A stretch of DNA of 64,000 bases from CAVQEK01 sp963711495. Lineage in GTDB: Bacteria > Bacteroidota > Bacteroidia > Cytophagales > Cyclobacteriaceae. Shown piece by piece: positions 45,770 to 53,274 of this stretch. How positions within the stretch are numbered: position 1 is the stretch's first letter; the number at the start of each line of letters is the position of its first letter. Location: positions 1,405,002-1,469,001 of the forward strand of contig CAVQEK010000013.1 in NCBI GenBank assembly GCA_963711495.1, read 5' to 3'. The position numbers and the translations under genes are program-made. Under the pieces are notes generated by a model. That model was not told the DNA's origin, searched no databases, and was given only the letters and a program-made list of their open reading frames with translations.

Positions 45770-46144
45770 TTATATTTCGTAAATAATGATATCCAATTCC
45801 TCCAAAGACTTGAATTGTTTATCAGCGGTAAGTAGTGGAAGTTTATTTATGTATGCTGAAGCAGCAATAATTGAATCTGGAAGTTTCAAATTTGATTTTT
45901 TCCGTAATTCTATCTTCAAATTTTTTATTTCAGAATTAATGTCTGTGATTGTACAATTTTTTAGGAGTCCTTTGATTGTCTTTTCTTATTTGTCAGTTAA
46001 TCTTGGAAATGATAAGAGTTCGAGCTCAGTTATAAATGAAATATATATGTCTTTTTTATCAGAGATCATGTCAATAACCTCCGTATCTCCATTCAAAAAG
46101 TAAAGTAGAATATTGGTGTCTACGAAGATTCTACTTCCATTCAT
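45770..46144 (-). pseudogene. VapC-like PIN toxin gene with in-frame stop
   Basis: From the ATG at 46144 the frame reads MNGSRIFVDTNILLYFLNGD (first PIN Asp in VDTN), then FITELELLSFPRL, meets TAA at 45986-45988, and continues in frame with KLPDSIIAASAYINKLPLLT (conserved Asp and Ser) to ADKQFKSLEEL and the stop at 45770. All PIN-domain acidic positions are there, so one nonsense mutation has inactivated an otherwise complete toxin. The antitoxin upstream is intact and overlaps it by 14 bp. Confidence 0.8.
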
Positions 46145-46298
46145 TTCTCATCTGTTTTTGATAATCCAAAGGATCAACTTTCAAATTTAATTTCCCCGCA
46201 TATTTAAGTATATTTCCTTTTCGTGATTTAGAAACGGCATTTGTTATTCGTTTCTTAATCTCATCTGTTGGAGTGCCCTTTTTAATAATTGTAACCAT
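46131..46298 (-). CDS. VapB-like antitoxin (55 residues)
   Basis: Short gene: MVTIIKKGTPTDEIKKRITN, then a basic stretch (SKSRKGNILKYAGKLNLKV) and QMRNEWK before the TAG at 46131. Small proteins of this type precede PIN toxins in Bacteroidota. Its end overlaps the toxin start in another frame (ATGAATGGAAGTAG), the usual toxin-antitoxin coupling. Kept intact although the toxin is broken. Confidence 0.7.
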   Translation of the reverse strand: MVTIIKKGTPTDEIKKRITNAVSKSRKGNILKYAGKLNLKVDPLDYQKQMRNEWK

Positions 46299-46369
46299 CG
46301 CTTAAATATTTCATTAAAGATAATATTTATTGAACGAATGAGAATTTATATAGGTTTAAATTGTATTGG

Positions 46370-46500
46370 CCACAACGTTGGCGGTATGAAATGTTGGGGG
46401 TTTCGTGGACACTTTCCTATCAACCGATAAGAACCTTGCCTGCGAGCGATGCGCTTGGCAAACCACTTAAACCCCAATGTTTTATGACCACGTGTTAGCT
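46370..46500. other. attC-like site 5 (131 bp)
   Basis: Ends CCACAAC and GTTAGCT. Arms TTGGCGGTATGAAATGTTGG and CCAATGTTTTATGACCACG pair with few mismatches. The left end matches, inverted, the TTGTGG at 45752; the right end matches the AGCTAAC at 49398. Confidence 0.75.
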
Positions 46501-46525
46501 GCCGTTATGCTTTTCTTTTTAAACA

Positions 46526-46972
46526 TTATGGCTTTAACGCTTGCATCGTAATTGCCACAGCTATTATCGCCTGCAATAAAAACACTATTGTCCGGATCCA
46601 ATTTGTAAGAAGCAGAAGATTTATTTTGCTTTCGTCATAACCTGTATTTGCCAATTGTCCTTGAATTTTTCTTTGCCAGGTAAAAGTTGAAATCAAGGCA
46701 GCAATATTTAGCGTAAGAAATAAAATGACTTCGGTTTCTGAAATGAATTGTGGTCGTGTAAAAAGCAGTAAAATATTTACAAGTAATAGCGACATTGCAG
46801 GAAGAATAGAAGGTATACGTGCCGATTTATTGTTGGCTTGCATATACTCTTTAAATGCTTCTTTTCCGACAAACGGATAAATTCCGTAATGCTGAATTTG
46901 TAGGGTCGTCATATTTCCTGCATTAAAGACAGCAAGGAAAAGGAATGCTCCAAAAAGGATTAGTTGCGTCAT
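46526..46972 (-). CDS. Small membrane protein of the NmrA cassette
   Basis: 148 residues with four hydrophobic segments (LILFGAFLFLAVFNAGNMTT, MSLLLVNILLLF, VILFLTLNIAALISTFTW, TIVFLLQAIIAVAITMQ). It resembles DUF1772-like/anthrone-oxygenase-type membrane proteins, but this is only a topology match. It follows the NmrA-like gene (stop at 46988) by 15 bp, so the two form one transcription unit inside cassette 46495-49404. Confidence 0.65.
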   Translation of the reverse strand: MTQLILFGAFLFLAVFNAGNMTTLQIQHYGIYPFVGKEAFKEYMQANNKSARIPSILPAMSLLLVNILLLFTRPQFISETEVILFLTLNIAALISTFTWQRKIQGQLANTGYDESKINLLLLTNWIRTIVFLLQAIIAVAITMQALKP

Positions 46973-46987
46973 ATGCGTTTCATTAAT

Positions 46988-47781
46988 TTAATTGTTTTTG
47001 AAATTTATTTTAATCCATTGTTTAAGACTAAGGAGGTTAGGGTTTTCTTTTTTAAATAGTTCTAAGTCTTTAATGAAAACTGCATCGTTTCCGTTTATCC
47101 ATTTAAACATATTATAGAGGTCTTTACCCATCACAAATCTTGCTATAAGCATTGGAAATTTTTGGTAACTAATTTCTTTGCCTAATACTTCCGAAAAAGT
47201 TACTGCTACTTGTTCCATATCCATTTCTTCTGAACCAATTGTAATTGTCTTTCCTAAATACCTGTCTTTGTTTAGAAAAATATCGGCACTTATTTCTCCA
47301 ATATCAACTGCACTAATAAACTGCTGTGTCTTAATTTTATTTATGGGAGATGTCAATGTTCCTTTTAGTATTCGTCTTTTTACCTGTGGAATTAAAAAGT
47401 TTTCAAAAAGAGAACTGGGCCTTATAATCGTATACGGCAGACCTAATTGTTTAATATAATTCTCAATTTTGTATTTACTCTCAAAGTGCGGAATACCTGT
47501 ATTCAAGTCTGCACCTGCGACAGAAGAGTATAGAAAATGACTTACCGCATATTCTTTTGCAAGATTGGATAAATCTATTCCTTGTTTTATTTCTTTGTCA
47601 ATCCCGTTTTCGAAAGTTTGAACACTGAATATCCCATCAACGTCTTTCAGATGATATCGGTATGTATTCAAATCGTTTAGGTCACCCTTTATTAATTCAA
47701 CATTTATTTTTTGAAAATTTTGAGCTTTGGCTGAATCAACGTTTCGTGTCAGTACTTTAATCTTAAAACCATTTTTAATTA
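46988..47781 (-). pseudogene. NmrA-like NAD(P)-binding gene, C-terminal part cut by an IS
   Basis: The frame continues from LIKNGFKIKVLTRNV at the insertion edge through INVELIKGDLNDLNTYRYHL, VDGIFSVQTFENG, KEYAVSHFLYSSVAGADLNT, SKYKIENYIKQLGLPYTIIR to the stop at 46988: a typical NmrA/SDR-a5 protein. The first 22 codons (with the Rossmann motif GATGNQGG) lie at 49259-49325, on the far side of the 1477-bp IS. The uninterrupted gene would have about 286 codons. A later ATG at 47671 might give a 227-residue fragment without a cofactor motif. Confidence 0.85.
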
Positions 47782-49258
47782 GTCAACCCTAAGAAAGTCG
47801 AAATGGGCTATAATATATTGAAAATTAAAGGATTAAGGAGTAAATAAGGTAGAAAATGCTTTGAGAAAAGACGCAGGTTTTGTATTTTAAGTAAAGAAAC
47901 CCTGCAAAAAATGGCACATCAAAACAACCCTGACCAATCCCAGCTGAGCTTTCTATTCCCCACGTTCAAACAGATGTTGAACCCACACCATCCATTATAC
48001 CGGATGGCTGATTTGATCAATTGGGGAGAAATCAATAAACAGTTTGAATGCTATTACAAAGATTTTGGAAGGCCGTCAAAACCGATACGGCTGATGGTGG
48101 GGATGCTGATTTTGAAACAGGTTCGTAATTTATCAGATGAAGCATTAGTAGAGCAATGGGTGGAGAACCCCTACTATCAGTACTTTTGCGGGGGGAGCCA
48201 ATTTCAATTAAAATGTCCTATTGAAGCCAATGAGTTGAGCATGTTCCGAACCAGGATCGGCAAAGAGGGTGCTGAAAAGATCTTTCGATTATCCATTGAG
48301 CTCAATGGAAAAGACGGCCAGGAAGGCGAAGTGATATTTGACACCACCGTCCAGGAGAAGAACATTACTTTTCCTACCGATGAGAAGCTTTATGGTAAAA
48401 TCATTAAGAAATGTCGTGACATAGCAGAAGCCAACCAGTTGGAACTTCGCCAGAGCTACCGGTTTGTGGTGAAGGGGTTGAGGAGACAGTTGCGGTTTGA
48501 CAGGCGGAGGAAACAATCAAAAATAGCCGGGAAGTCACTGCGGAAGTTACGGACCATAGCAGGCCGCCTGGTGCGAGAGTTGGAGCGGAAGCTTCCTCCG
48601 GCAGCTTTTAATGCCGTTTCCATGAAGATTGCCCTGTTCAGGCGGGTGCTGGACCAAAAGCCCAAAGATAAAAATAAGATCTACAGTTTGCATGAGCCTC
48701 ATGTGCAATGTATGAGTAAGGGGAAAGAGTACAAGAAATATGAATATGGGTGTAAGACCAGCATAGGATGGACCAAAACCAGTGGGGTGATAGTCGGAAT
48801 GATATCTTTTGAGAAAAACATCTATGATGGCAAGACGCTTCCTGCGGCCATCGATCAGGTAGAGCGGCTGACAGGGAGAAGGCCAGGTGTGGCTATCGTA
48901 GATCGGGGATACCGGGGGATAGACAGGGTGGGCTCAACCCAGATAGTCACCCCGTATAATCAAAAGGCAAAAACAGCCTACAGGAAGCGGAAAGCTAAAA
49001 AGTGGTTCCAGCGAAGAGCAGGGATCGAACCGGTGATCGGTCATCTGAAAAAAGATCACCGCCTGGCCAGGAACTATCTGAAAGGCATAAGGGGTGATCA
49101 CATCAACGCCCTGATGGCGGCATCGGCATTCAATTTTAAACGGGTCTTGAGAAAACTCAAGGGCCGTATTGTCTTCTGGCTAAAACAACTTTGGTATTTC
49201 ATAACGATCCCTAAACTATATGCTCCAACTTCGCTCTGCCCACTTTTTTAGGGACGAC
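47782..49258 (+). mobile_element. IS5-superfamily insertion sequence, 1477 bp
   Basis: Terminal inverted repeats: left GTCAACCCTAAGAAAGT, right end complement GTCGTCCCTAAAAAAGT (14 of 17 match). Flanks carry TAATTA at 47776-47781 and again at 49259-49264, a 6-bp target duplication consistent with the restored NmrA reading frame. One transposase gene inside, opposite in direction to the interrupted gene. Confidence 0.88.
47911..49251 (+). CDS. IS5-superfamily DDE transposase
   Basis: 446 residues, apparently intact. DUF772-like N-terminus (HPLYRMADLINWGEINKQFE, then RPSKPIRLMVGMLILKQVRN) and a DDE core: Asp about 144 in GEVIFDTTVQEKN, Asp about 331 in VAIVDRGYRG, Glu about 373 in RAGIEPVIGHLKKDHRLARN. 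The long insert between the first two Asp residues, with basic helices, is usual in the IS1182/IS5-type group. It moves the surrounding element. Confidence 0.9.
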   Translation: MAHQNNPDQSQLSFLFPTFKQMLNPHHPLYRMADLINWGEINKQFECYYKDFGRPSKPIRLMVGMLILKQVRNLSDEALVEQWVENPYYQYFCGGSQFQLKCPIEANELSMFRTRIGKEGAEKIFRLSIELNGKDGQEGEVIFDTTVQEKNITFPTDEKLYGKIIKKCRDIAEANQLELRQSYRFVVKGLRRQLRFDRRRKQSKIAGKSLRKLRTIAGRLVRELERKLPPAAFNAVSMKIALFRRVLDQKPKDKNKIYSLHEPHVQCMSKGKEYKKYEYGCKTSIGWTKTSGVIVGMISFEKNIYDGKTLPAAIDQVERLTGRRPGVAIVDRGYRGIDRVGSTQIVTPYNQKAKTAYRKRKAKKWFQRRAGIEPVIGHLKKDHRLARNYLKGIRGDHINALMAASAFNFKRVLRKLKGRIVFWLKQLWYFITIPKLYAPTSLCPLF

Positions 49259-49325
49259 TAATTAAACTGGCAGCAACCGCACCCCCTTGATTTCCTGTCG
49301 CCCCTGTCACAAAAATTGTTTTCAT
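49259..49325 (-). pseudogene. NmrA-like gene, N-terminal fragment
   Basis: The ATG at 49325 starts MKTIFVTGATGNQGGAVAAS and the frame reaches the IS edge after 22 codons. It is the missing front of the gene at 46988-47781, including the NAD(P)-binding glycine motif. The long frame from 49520 is an upstream extension through the attC-like site and is not real. Confidence 0.85.
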
Positions 49326-49477
49326 ATTTGTTTGTTGTATTTTAACTGTTTGTTCCTGATCTGTTGGTTGAAATTCGAACTGTCGCCAAATAATGGCAGC
49401 TAACGTGCGGGCGGCTAGATGTCGTATTCCTGCAAAGATACGCAGTGTCTTGAAGGGGATATGACATTTAGCCGATT

Positions 49478-49518
49478 GTTCGGAGCTGTACGGAGCAAAG
49501 CGAAGTGCAGGTCTGAAC
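49478..49518. repeat. 41-bp mini-hairpin, copy 1
   Basis: GTTCGGAGC...GTCTGAAC with the inner TACGGAGC..AGCG..AGT of the other copies but weaker arms. It is the diverged member of the family and lies 21 bp before copy 2. Confidence 0.6.
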
Positions 49519-49539
49519 AAGCGACGGAGCCGCCCGCAC

Positions 49540-49580
49540 GTTCAGAGCGATACGGAGCGTAGCGGAGTATCGCTCTGAAC
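49540..49580. repeat. 41-bp mini-hairpin, copy 2
   Basis: GTTCAGAGCGATAC and GTATCGCTCTGAAC are perfect 14-bp arms around a 13-nt loop. With the preceding 40 bp it recurs at 53281-53362 with about five differences in 83 bp. Confidence 0.85.
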
Positions 49581-49687
49581 GTTTGCGGTATGAAATCGTT
49601 GCGCAGTTCGGAGCGCTTTGTTATCAGGGTAAACAGCAGTTGATTAAATGCTTTAAGTTTTAAATTTAGCACAATCCGCGCAATGTT

Positions 49688-50023
49688 TTATGACCGCGTG
49701 TTAGGTGTAGGCGTTAATAATTCAATGCTATCCTTACTTATCTCTTGAATAAAATCATCACCCTCATAGTAGTATTTTGTCGGATAAGGATGTGTCTCAA
49801 TTACAGGATATTTTATATTAATCTTTGAGTATAATTTCAAGTTATCAAAAACGTTATCGCTAAATTGATCAGATATTAGCAGTAAATCAATATCAGACCA
49901 CTCATGCGTCATATTTTTTGCAGCTGATCCAAATAAGAGTACTTTATGAAAAGTTAATCCATTTGCTTTGCAATCATTTACAAATGAGTTAGCTGTATTT
50001 ATTGCAGTTTCTCTAGTAACCAT
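49688..50023 (-). CDS. MNT-type nucleotidyltransferase (antitoxin partner)
   Basis: 111 residues. The minimal nucleotidyltransferase motif is seen: VLLFGSAAKNMTHEWSDIDL (Gly-Ser, then Asp-x-Asp) at about 28-47. In HEPN/MNT toxin-antitoxin systems the MNT protein AMPylates and silences the HEPN RNase. Its start lies inside the end of the HEPN gene (25-bp overlap). Third acidic residue region (KINIKYPVIETHP) is plausible. Cassette 49701-50463. Confidence 0.85.
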   Translation of the reverse strand: MVTRETAINTANSFVNDCKANGLTFHKVLLFGSAAKNMTHEWSDIDLLLISDQFSDNVFDNLKLYSKINIKYPVIETHPYPTKYYYEGDDFIQEISKDSIELLTPTPNTRS

Positions 50024-50394
50024 AATCTTAAATTTTGCGTAGTTTCAAGAATCGAGGCCGTAAATTGCTCGTTACATATATTATGCATCTTGGTCAGATA
50101 ATCAGGATAGCGTCCTTCTAATTGAAATCGGTTTAAGTTTAACAAGAATTCACTCTTTTCGTCATCCAGTGTAATCGGCGTAGTAGAAAGTAAATAAATC
50201 AGGTTGTGTGTTCTCGGAGGAACATTAGTCTCATTATGACTAATCCATAATGCTTTACAAATCTTCTCAATTACCAGATGAGCAAAAAATAAAGATTGTA
50301 AATAATTTTTGCCTTTGAATAAAGTATCTACCGCTGTCCAATCATCTTCTGCTTGCGATAACCAAAAATCTATACGTTCCTTTTTTGTTCTCAT
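49999..50394 (-). CDS. HEPN-domain protein (toxin partner)
   Basis: 131 residues, all helical. FWLSQAEDDWTAVDTLFKGK and YLQSLFFAHLVIEKICKALW are typical HEPN helices, and PPRTHNLIYLL carries the Arg/His pair expected near the RNase site. It precedes and overlaps the MNT gene, the normal order in this two-gene module. Likely a ribonuclease toxin or a tRNA/mRNA-acting abortive-infection factor. Confidence 0.82.
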   Translation of the reverse strand: MRTKKERIDFWLSQAEDDWTAVDTLFKGKNYLQSLFFAHLVIEKICKALWISHNETNVPPRTHNLIYLLSTTPITLDDEKSEFLLNLNRFQLEGRYPDYLTKMHNICNEQFTASILETTQNLRLWLLEKLQ

Positions 50395-50456
50395 AAATCA
50401 AAGATAACTCTCTTTTTGTTGATTTTGAATCTTTGCAGTATGTTTCCCGCGCTTAC

Positions 50457-50586
50457 ACCTAACGGCGGCAATGTGCAAAGTTGCCGATTTCGAAGCACTT
50501 TCTTATCAAGTTACAACTACTTTTGATACGAGCTGTGCCGCTCGAATACGCACTGCATCGGCAATTAACTATACCGCATGTTGAAC
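50457..50586. other. attC-like site 7 (130 bp)
   Basis: Perfect core ends ACCTAAC (RYYYAAC) and GTTGAAC (GTTRRRY). Outer arms include GTTGCCGAT against ATCGGCAATTAAC and GCGG against CCGC. ACCTAAC matches, inverted, GTTAGGT at 49700; the copy C element begins at the right core. Confidence 0.8.
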
Positions 50587-51192
50587 AAATCCTCCTTCGT
50601 CGGAAGCTTTGGAAAGTTTCTAACTTAGGAGGATGATTAATTACAAAACATAAGGATTAAGCTATGAAAAAAAAGTAACACCATCATTGAAAAGGCATGT
50701 AAAAATGTGCCTGGTTTTTCTGTTCAGTACAAAAAACTTCACGGATCGGTAGTTGTTGCCGGAAAAAGCCAAAGCACCCTTATCAACTACGCCCGTTGCC
50801 CGGCCCATATGGCTTTGGATCTACAGCGTGATCTGCTGGAGCTGGATGATGATGCGATCCTGGATTATTTACATTATCATCGTTTTTGATGAACGCGGCC
50901 CACCCCCTGACAAATGGAAATCACTGTTGAAAATATAGTTTTTTTTTCAACGACCCCGCTCTTAACAGGACAGCTATACCCAAAAACAAAATCCCGGAAA
51001 TGAAAGATACTTCAATAGGGAGATGAGTGATTGAAACCTAAAACCGACTAACCCGCTAGCGATACAGCAATCAAATCGCCGCCCCAAACCCCTTCTCAGA
51101 CTTCATAAAAATTAACTGATTACCCATAGATACCCCGGATTTGTCAACACTGCATTCATGTTGGGCCTATCGGCCACACGAATGCTTAGTTA
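50587..51192 (+). repeat. Copy C of the recombinase-remnant element (about 606 bp)
   Basis: Nearly the same as copy B. It starts after GTTGAAC with AAATCCTCCTTCGTCGG. The best-preserved remnant is at 50707-50889: VVVAGKSQSTLINYARCPAH, then LELDDDAILDYLHYHRF and a stop, matching the N-terminal SAM-like domain of the tyrosine recombinases that accompany IS91-type transposases. The catalytic domain is gone. It ends in a compact attC-like site. Confidence 0.8.
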
Positions 51193-51198
51193 TTGTGC
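51141..51198. other. attC-like site 8 (compact, 58 bp)
   Basis: TTGTCAAC to ATTGTGC, the same fold as sites 1 and 3 (stem ACTGCATTC/GAATGCTTAGT, loop stem GGCCTATCGGCC). Its right end TTGTGCGT matches ACGCAC+AA at 51742-51787 once the mini-hairpin is removed. Confidence 0.6.
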
Positions 51199-51209
51199 GT
51201 TCGTTTTTT

Positions 51210-51677
51210 TTATTGATTTGGACTGGCAGAATGAATATACATTTTCCAAACGCCATTTTCATTCTTTTTCAAAACATCAAGATATTTGACCGGTATCTTA
51301 ATGTTAGTACTATCATTTTTGGGAGATATTACCATCGTGCCCAAATGTCTATAAATTGCGATGTCGTTTCGAATTATAACCTCTTGAGGAACACGGTCTA
51401 TTACATTCAGTCTATTATGAGAAAAGAAATCGTTTAAAAAAGCTCTCAAGGTATCAAGGTTGGAGATAGGTTCCATACCTGCATCGTATCCCAAAAAATC
51501 CTTTGTCACATATTTGAAATAACCATCTGTATTACCTGCCTCAACCTCTTTCATAAAATCTGTAAAAACCTGTTCAACATCGTCTTTTTCCGCTTGAGGA
51601 TTTAGCTTGCTCTCTTTGTGACAAGCTAAAACAGCAAGTAATAAAAGAATTAAAATCCAATAAGTAGAACGTTTCAT
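51210..51677 (-). CDS. SnoaL-like/DUF4440-type lipoprotein (cassette gene)
   Basis: 155 residues. Lipoprotein signal ILILLLLAVLACHKESK (Cys about 19). The NTF2-like fold is recognised from VEQVFTDFMKEVEAGNTDGY, LDTLRAFLNDFFSHN and KYLDVLKKNENGVWKMYIHS, as in DUF4440/SnoaL-like proteins. No catalytic residues can be assigned. It fills the cassette between the compact site at 51141 and the site at 51743. Confidence 0.78.
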   Translation of the reverse strand: MKRSTYWILILLLLAVLACHKESKLNPQAEKDDVEQVFTDFMKEVEAGNTDGYFKYVTKDFLGYDAGMEPISNLDTLRAFLNDFFSHNRLNVIDRVPQEVIIRNDIAIYRHLGTMVISPKNDSTNIKIPVKYLDVLKKNENGVWKMYIHSASPNQ

Positions 51678-51742
51678 ATCAATAATTTTAAATGATAAAT
51701 AACAAATACCATATATATAGTTGAACTTTTCTTTTCAATGAC

Positions 51743-51861
51743 GCACGTTCAGAGCGATACGGAGCGTAGCGGAGTATTGCTCTGAACGGTGAGTGGAAAA
51801 ATAGTAGTTTTGATTGAGCGATGGCTTTAGCGCGACTATTATTTTTTCCACAATGTTGGGC
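51743..51861. other. attC-like site 9, left core split by a mini-hairpin
   Basis: GCAC (51743-51746) and AAC (51785-51787) would form GCACAAC if the 38 bases between were absent; this is the inverse of TTGTGC at 51193. The stem GTGGAAAAATAGTAG pairs with CTATTATTTTTTCCAC with one bulged base. Right core GTTGGGC fits GTTRRRY exactly. Confidence 0.75.
51747..51787. repeat. 41-bp mini-hairpin, copy 3
   Basis: GTTCAGAGCGATAC against GTATTGCTCTGAAC (one mismatch). Here it lacks the 40-bp leader found before copies 2 and 4 and sits exactly inside a core site. Confidence 0.82.
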
Positions 51862-51873
51862 TTTCGTGATTTT

Positions 51874-52182
51874 TCATTCAAACCGAATCGAAATGTCAAG
51901 ATGTCCGCCGAGTCCTTCGTTGATAATTCTCTGTAATGTCGAGAAACGAATGTCCTTTAAATTTCTTTCCAGTTTTGAGATGTACGACTTGTTTGTTCCG
52001 GCCAATTCCGCTAACTGCTCCTGTGTCAGTCCTTTTTGTTCTCTGGCCTGTTGAATCAAAACACCAAGCTTAAAGGTGTCATATTCACACTCAAAATGCT
52101 CTCGCTTATCTGTTCCTTTTTTCCCAATCTTTTCATCAATGAATTGATCGAGACTTTTTAGATTTTTATTCTTTGCTGTCAT
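51874..52182 (-). CDS. HigA-like HTH antitoxin
   Basis: 102 residues. An XRE helix-turn-helix occupies the C-terminal half: LIQQAREQKGLTQEQLAELA then GTNKSYISKLERNLKDIRF and STLQRIINEGLGGHLDIS. It starts inside the end of the toxin gene (17-bp overlap), giving the toxin-first order of higBA modules. It neutralises the toxin and probably represses the operon. Confidence 0.85.
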   Translation of the reverse strand: MTAKNKNLKSLDQFIDEKIGKKGTDKREHFECEYDTFKLGVLIQQAREQKGLTQEQLAELAGTNKSYISKLERNLKDIRFSTLQRIINEGLGGHLDISIRFE

Positions 52183-52507
52183 AATACTCTCTTTTTATCT
52201 GTTCAGCTCGTTCTATTTCTTGTTTAGGAGTCTTCTGGCTTTTCTTTTGAAAACCATGCCCGATTACAACAAGGTTGTCCATATCGAAAAAGCAGAAAAT
52301 CCTAAATTTGTTGCTCCCAACTTGAACTCTTATTTCATAAAGTCCTGAAGTGTTCTTTAAATGTTTTAAATATATTTCAGGAATCCGGTCAATTTCTTCA
52401 ACGATTTTCAGTGTCCAAAGAATTTTCCTTTGAACCTTTTCATTTTGATCGTCATAGAATTTTTCAAAGTAGCCTTTAAAGAAATAGAGTTCCCGTTTTT
52501 TGCCCAT
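52166..52507 (-). CDS. HigB/RelE-superfamily toxin
   Basis: 113 residues from the ATG at 52507 (MGKKRELYFFKGYFEKFYDD); the longer frame from 52534 enters the attC-like region. KVQRKILWTLKIVEEIDRIP, YLKHLKNTSGLYEIRVQVGS and KFRIFCFFDMDNLVVIGHGF with a following KKSQKTPKQEIERAEQ are typical of the phage-derived Gp49/HigB family. Expected to cleave mRNA at the ribosome. Cassette 51856-52582. Confidence 0.87.
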   Translation of the reverse strand: MGKKRELYFFKGYFEKFYDDQNEKVQRKILWTLKIVEEIDRIPEIYLKHLKNTSGLYEIRVQVGSNKFRIFCFFDMDNLVVIGHGFQKKSQKTPKQEIERAEQIKREYYDSKE

Positions 52508-52575
52508 GAAGCAAAGATACAAAAAGTAGTCCAATTGGACAACAAAGGTGAGCGTAGTAGTTTGAACGGCATGAA

Positions 52576-52656
52576 GCCAAACGGTCGGTGGAAAAATAGT
52601 AGTTTTGGTTGAGTGTATGGCTTTGTACGACTATTATTTTTTCCACATTGTTGGGC
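52576..52656. other. attC-like site 10 (81 bp)
   Basis: GCCAAAC (one base off RYYYAAC) to GTTGGGC. The stem GGTGGAAAAATAGTAG/CTATTATTTTTTCCAC is nearly the same as in site 9. Both cores match, inverted, the far ends of the cassettes on either side. Confidence 0.8.
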
Positions 52657-52669
52657 TTCGTTCTAATTT

Positions 52670-52930
52670 CTATGAATCATAATGGTATCTACATGTATAA
52701 ATTAGTAGCTCATTATCTATTACCTGATAGACTAGTCGGTGTTCTTGATCAATTCTTCTCGACCAATATCCTGCTAAGTCATATTTTAAAGGCTCTGGTT
52801 TTCCAATTCCTTCAAATGGAGTCCTTTTAATGACTTTAATAAGTTCATTAATCTTTTTGGCCATTTTCTTATCTGTTTTTTGCCAATAGAGATAATCCTC
52901 CCAGGCATTTTCAGTAAAAGTCAGAACCAT
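52670..52930 (-). CDS. yoeB: YoeB-like mRNA interferase toxin
   Basis: 86 residues. ENAWEDYLYWQKTDKKMAKK, INELIKVIKRTPFEGIGKPE, LKYDLAGYWSRRIDQEHRLV and YTCRYHYDS cover the whole YoeB/Txe sequence, including the catalytic Glu, Arg and terminal His/Tyr positions. It cleaves mRNA in the ribosomal A site. Preceded by its antitoxin with a 1-bp gap. Cassette 52651-53281. Confidence 0.92.
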   Translation of the reverse strand: MVLTFTENAWEDYLYWQKTDKKMAKKINELIKVIKRTPFEGIGKPEPLKYDLAGYWSRRIDQEHRLVYQVIDNELLIYTCRYHYDS

Positions 52931-52931
52931 A

Positions 52932-53183
52932 TTAATCTTCTAAATTTGGCCTGACGATCTTTCCTGATTTCATCTGCTGAATTGACTCATATAGTCTCTC
53001 AGCATTTTTCCTAGAACTTAGTAAGTGCAATGTTTCCATTATTGAATTGTACTCATCAAGGGAAATCATAACAGTGCCTTTTCCACTTTTCCTTTTGATA
53101 ATTAAAGTTTCGTTATCGTCTTCAACACTGTCCAGATATTTTTTCAGCTCGGTTCGAAATTCTGAGTAATTAGCAGCAATCAT
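52932..53183 (-). CDS. YefM/Phd-like antitoxin
   Basis: 83 residues. The Phd/YefM N-terminal DNA-binding domain is recognised from NYSEFRTELKKYLDSVEDDN, LIIKRKSGKGTVMISLDEYN and SIMETLHLLSSRKNAERLYE; the C-terminal tail (QQMKSGKIVRPNLED) would wrap the toxin. First gene of the yefM-yoeB operon, in the usual antitoxin-first order. Confidence 0.9.
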   Translation of the reverse strand: MIAANYSEFRTELKKYLDSVEDDNETLIIKRKSGKGTVMISLDEYNSIMETLHLLSSRKNAERLYESIQQMKSGKIVRPNLED

Positions 53184-53274
53184 TTTCTCTCAATTATTAT
53201 TTTTTACGTACAAATATACGTACTTAATTATGAAAAGTTCAATAAGTGTAAATTTTGTCGATTCAAAAAATGAA

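Larger units (their letters stand above)
49398..49706. other. attC-like site 6 (309 bp, enlarged by mini-hairpins)
   Basis: Ends AGCTAAC and GTTAGGT. Two nested structures: CGTGCGGGCGGCT (49404-49416) pairs exactly with AGCCGCCCGCACG (49528-49540), and TTGCGGTATGAAATCGTTG pairs with CAATGTTTTATGACCGCG near the right end. Two 41-bp mini-hairpins are embedded (49478-49518 and 49540-49580). It may be two sites in tandem. Confidence 0.7.

Noticed and set aside
45786..46103. 105-codon plus-strand open frame
   Set aside because: It is the complement of the broken VapC-like gene, whose PIN residues are clear on the minus strand.
49248..49520. 90-codon minus-strand frame as an independent gene
   Set aside because: Only the last 22 codons (NmrA start) are real; the rest reads through an attC-like site.
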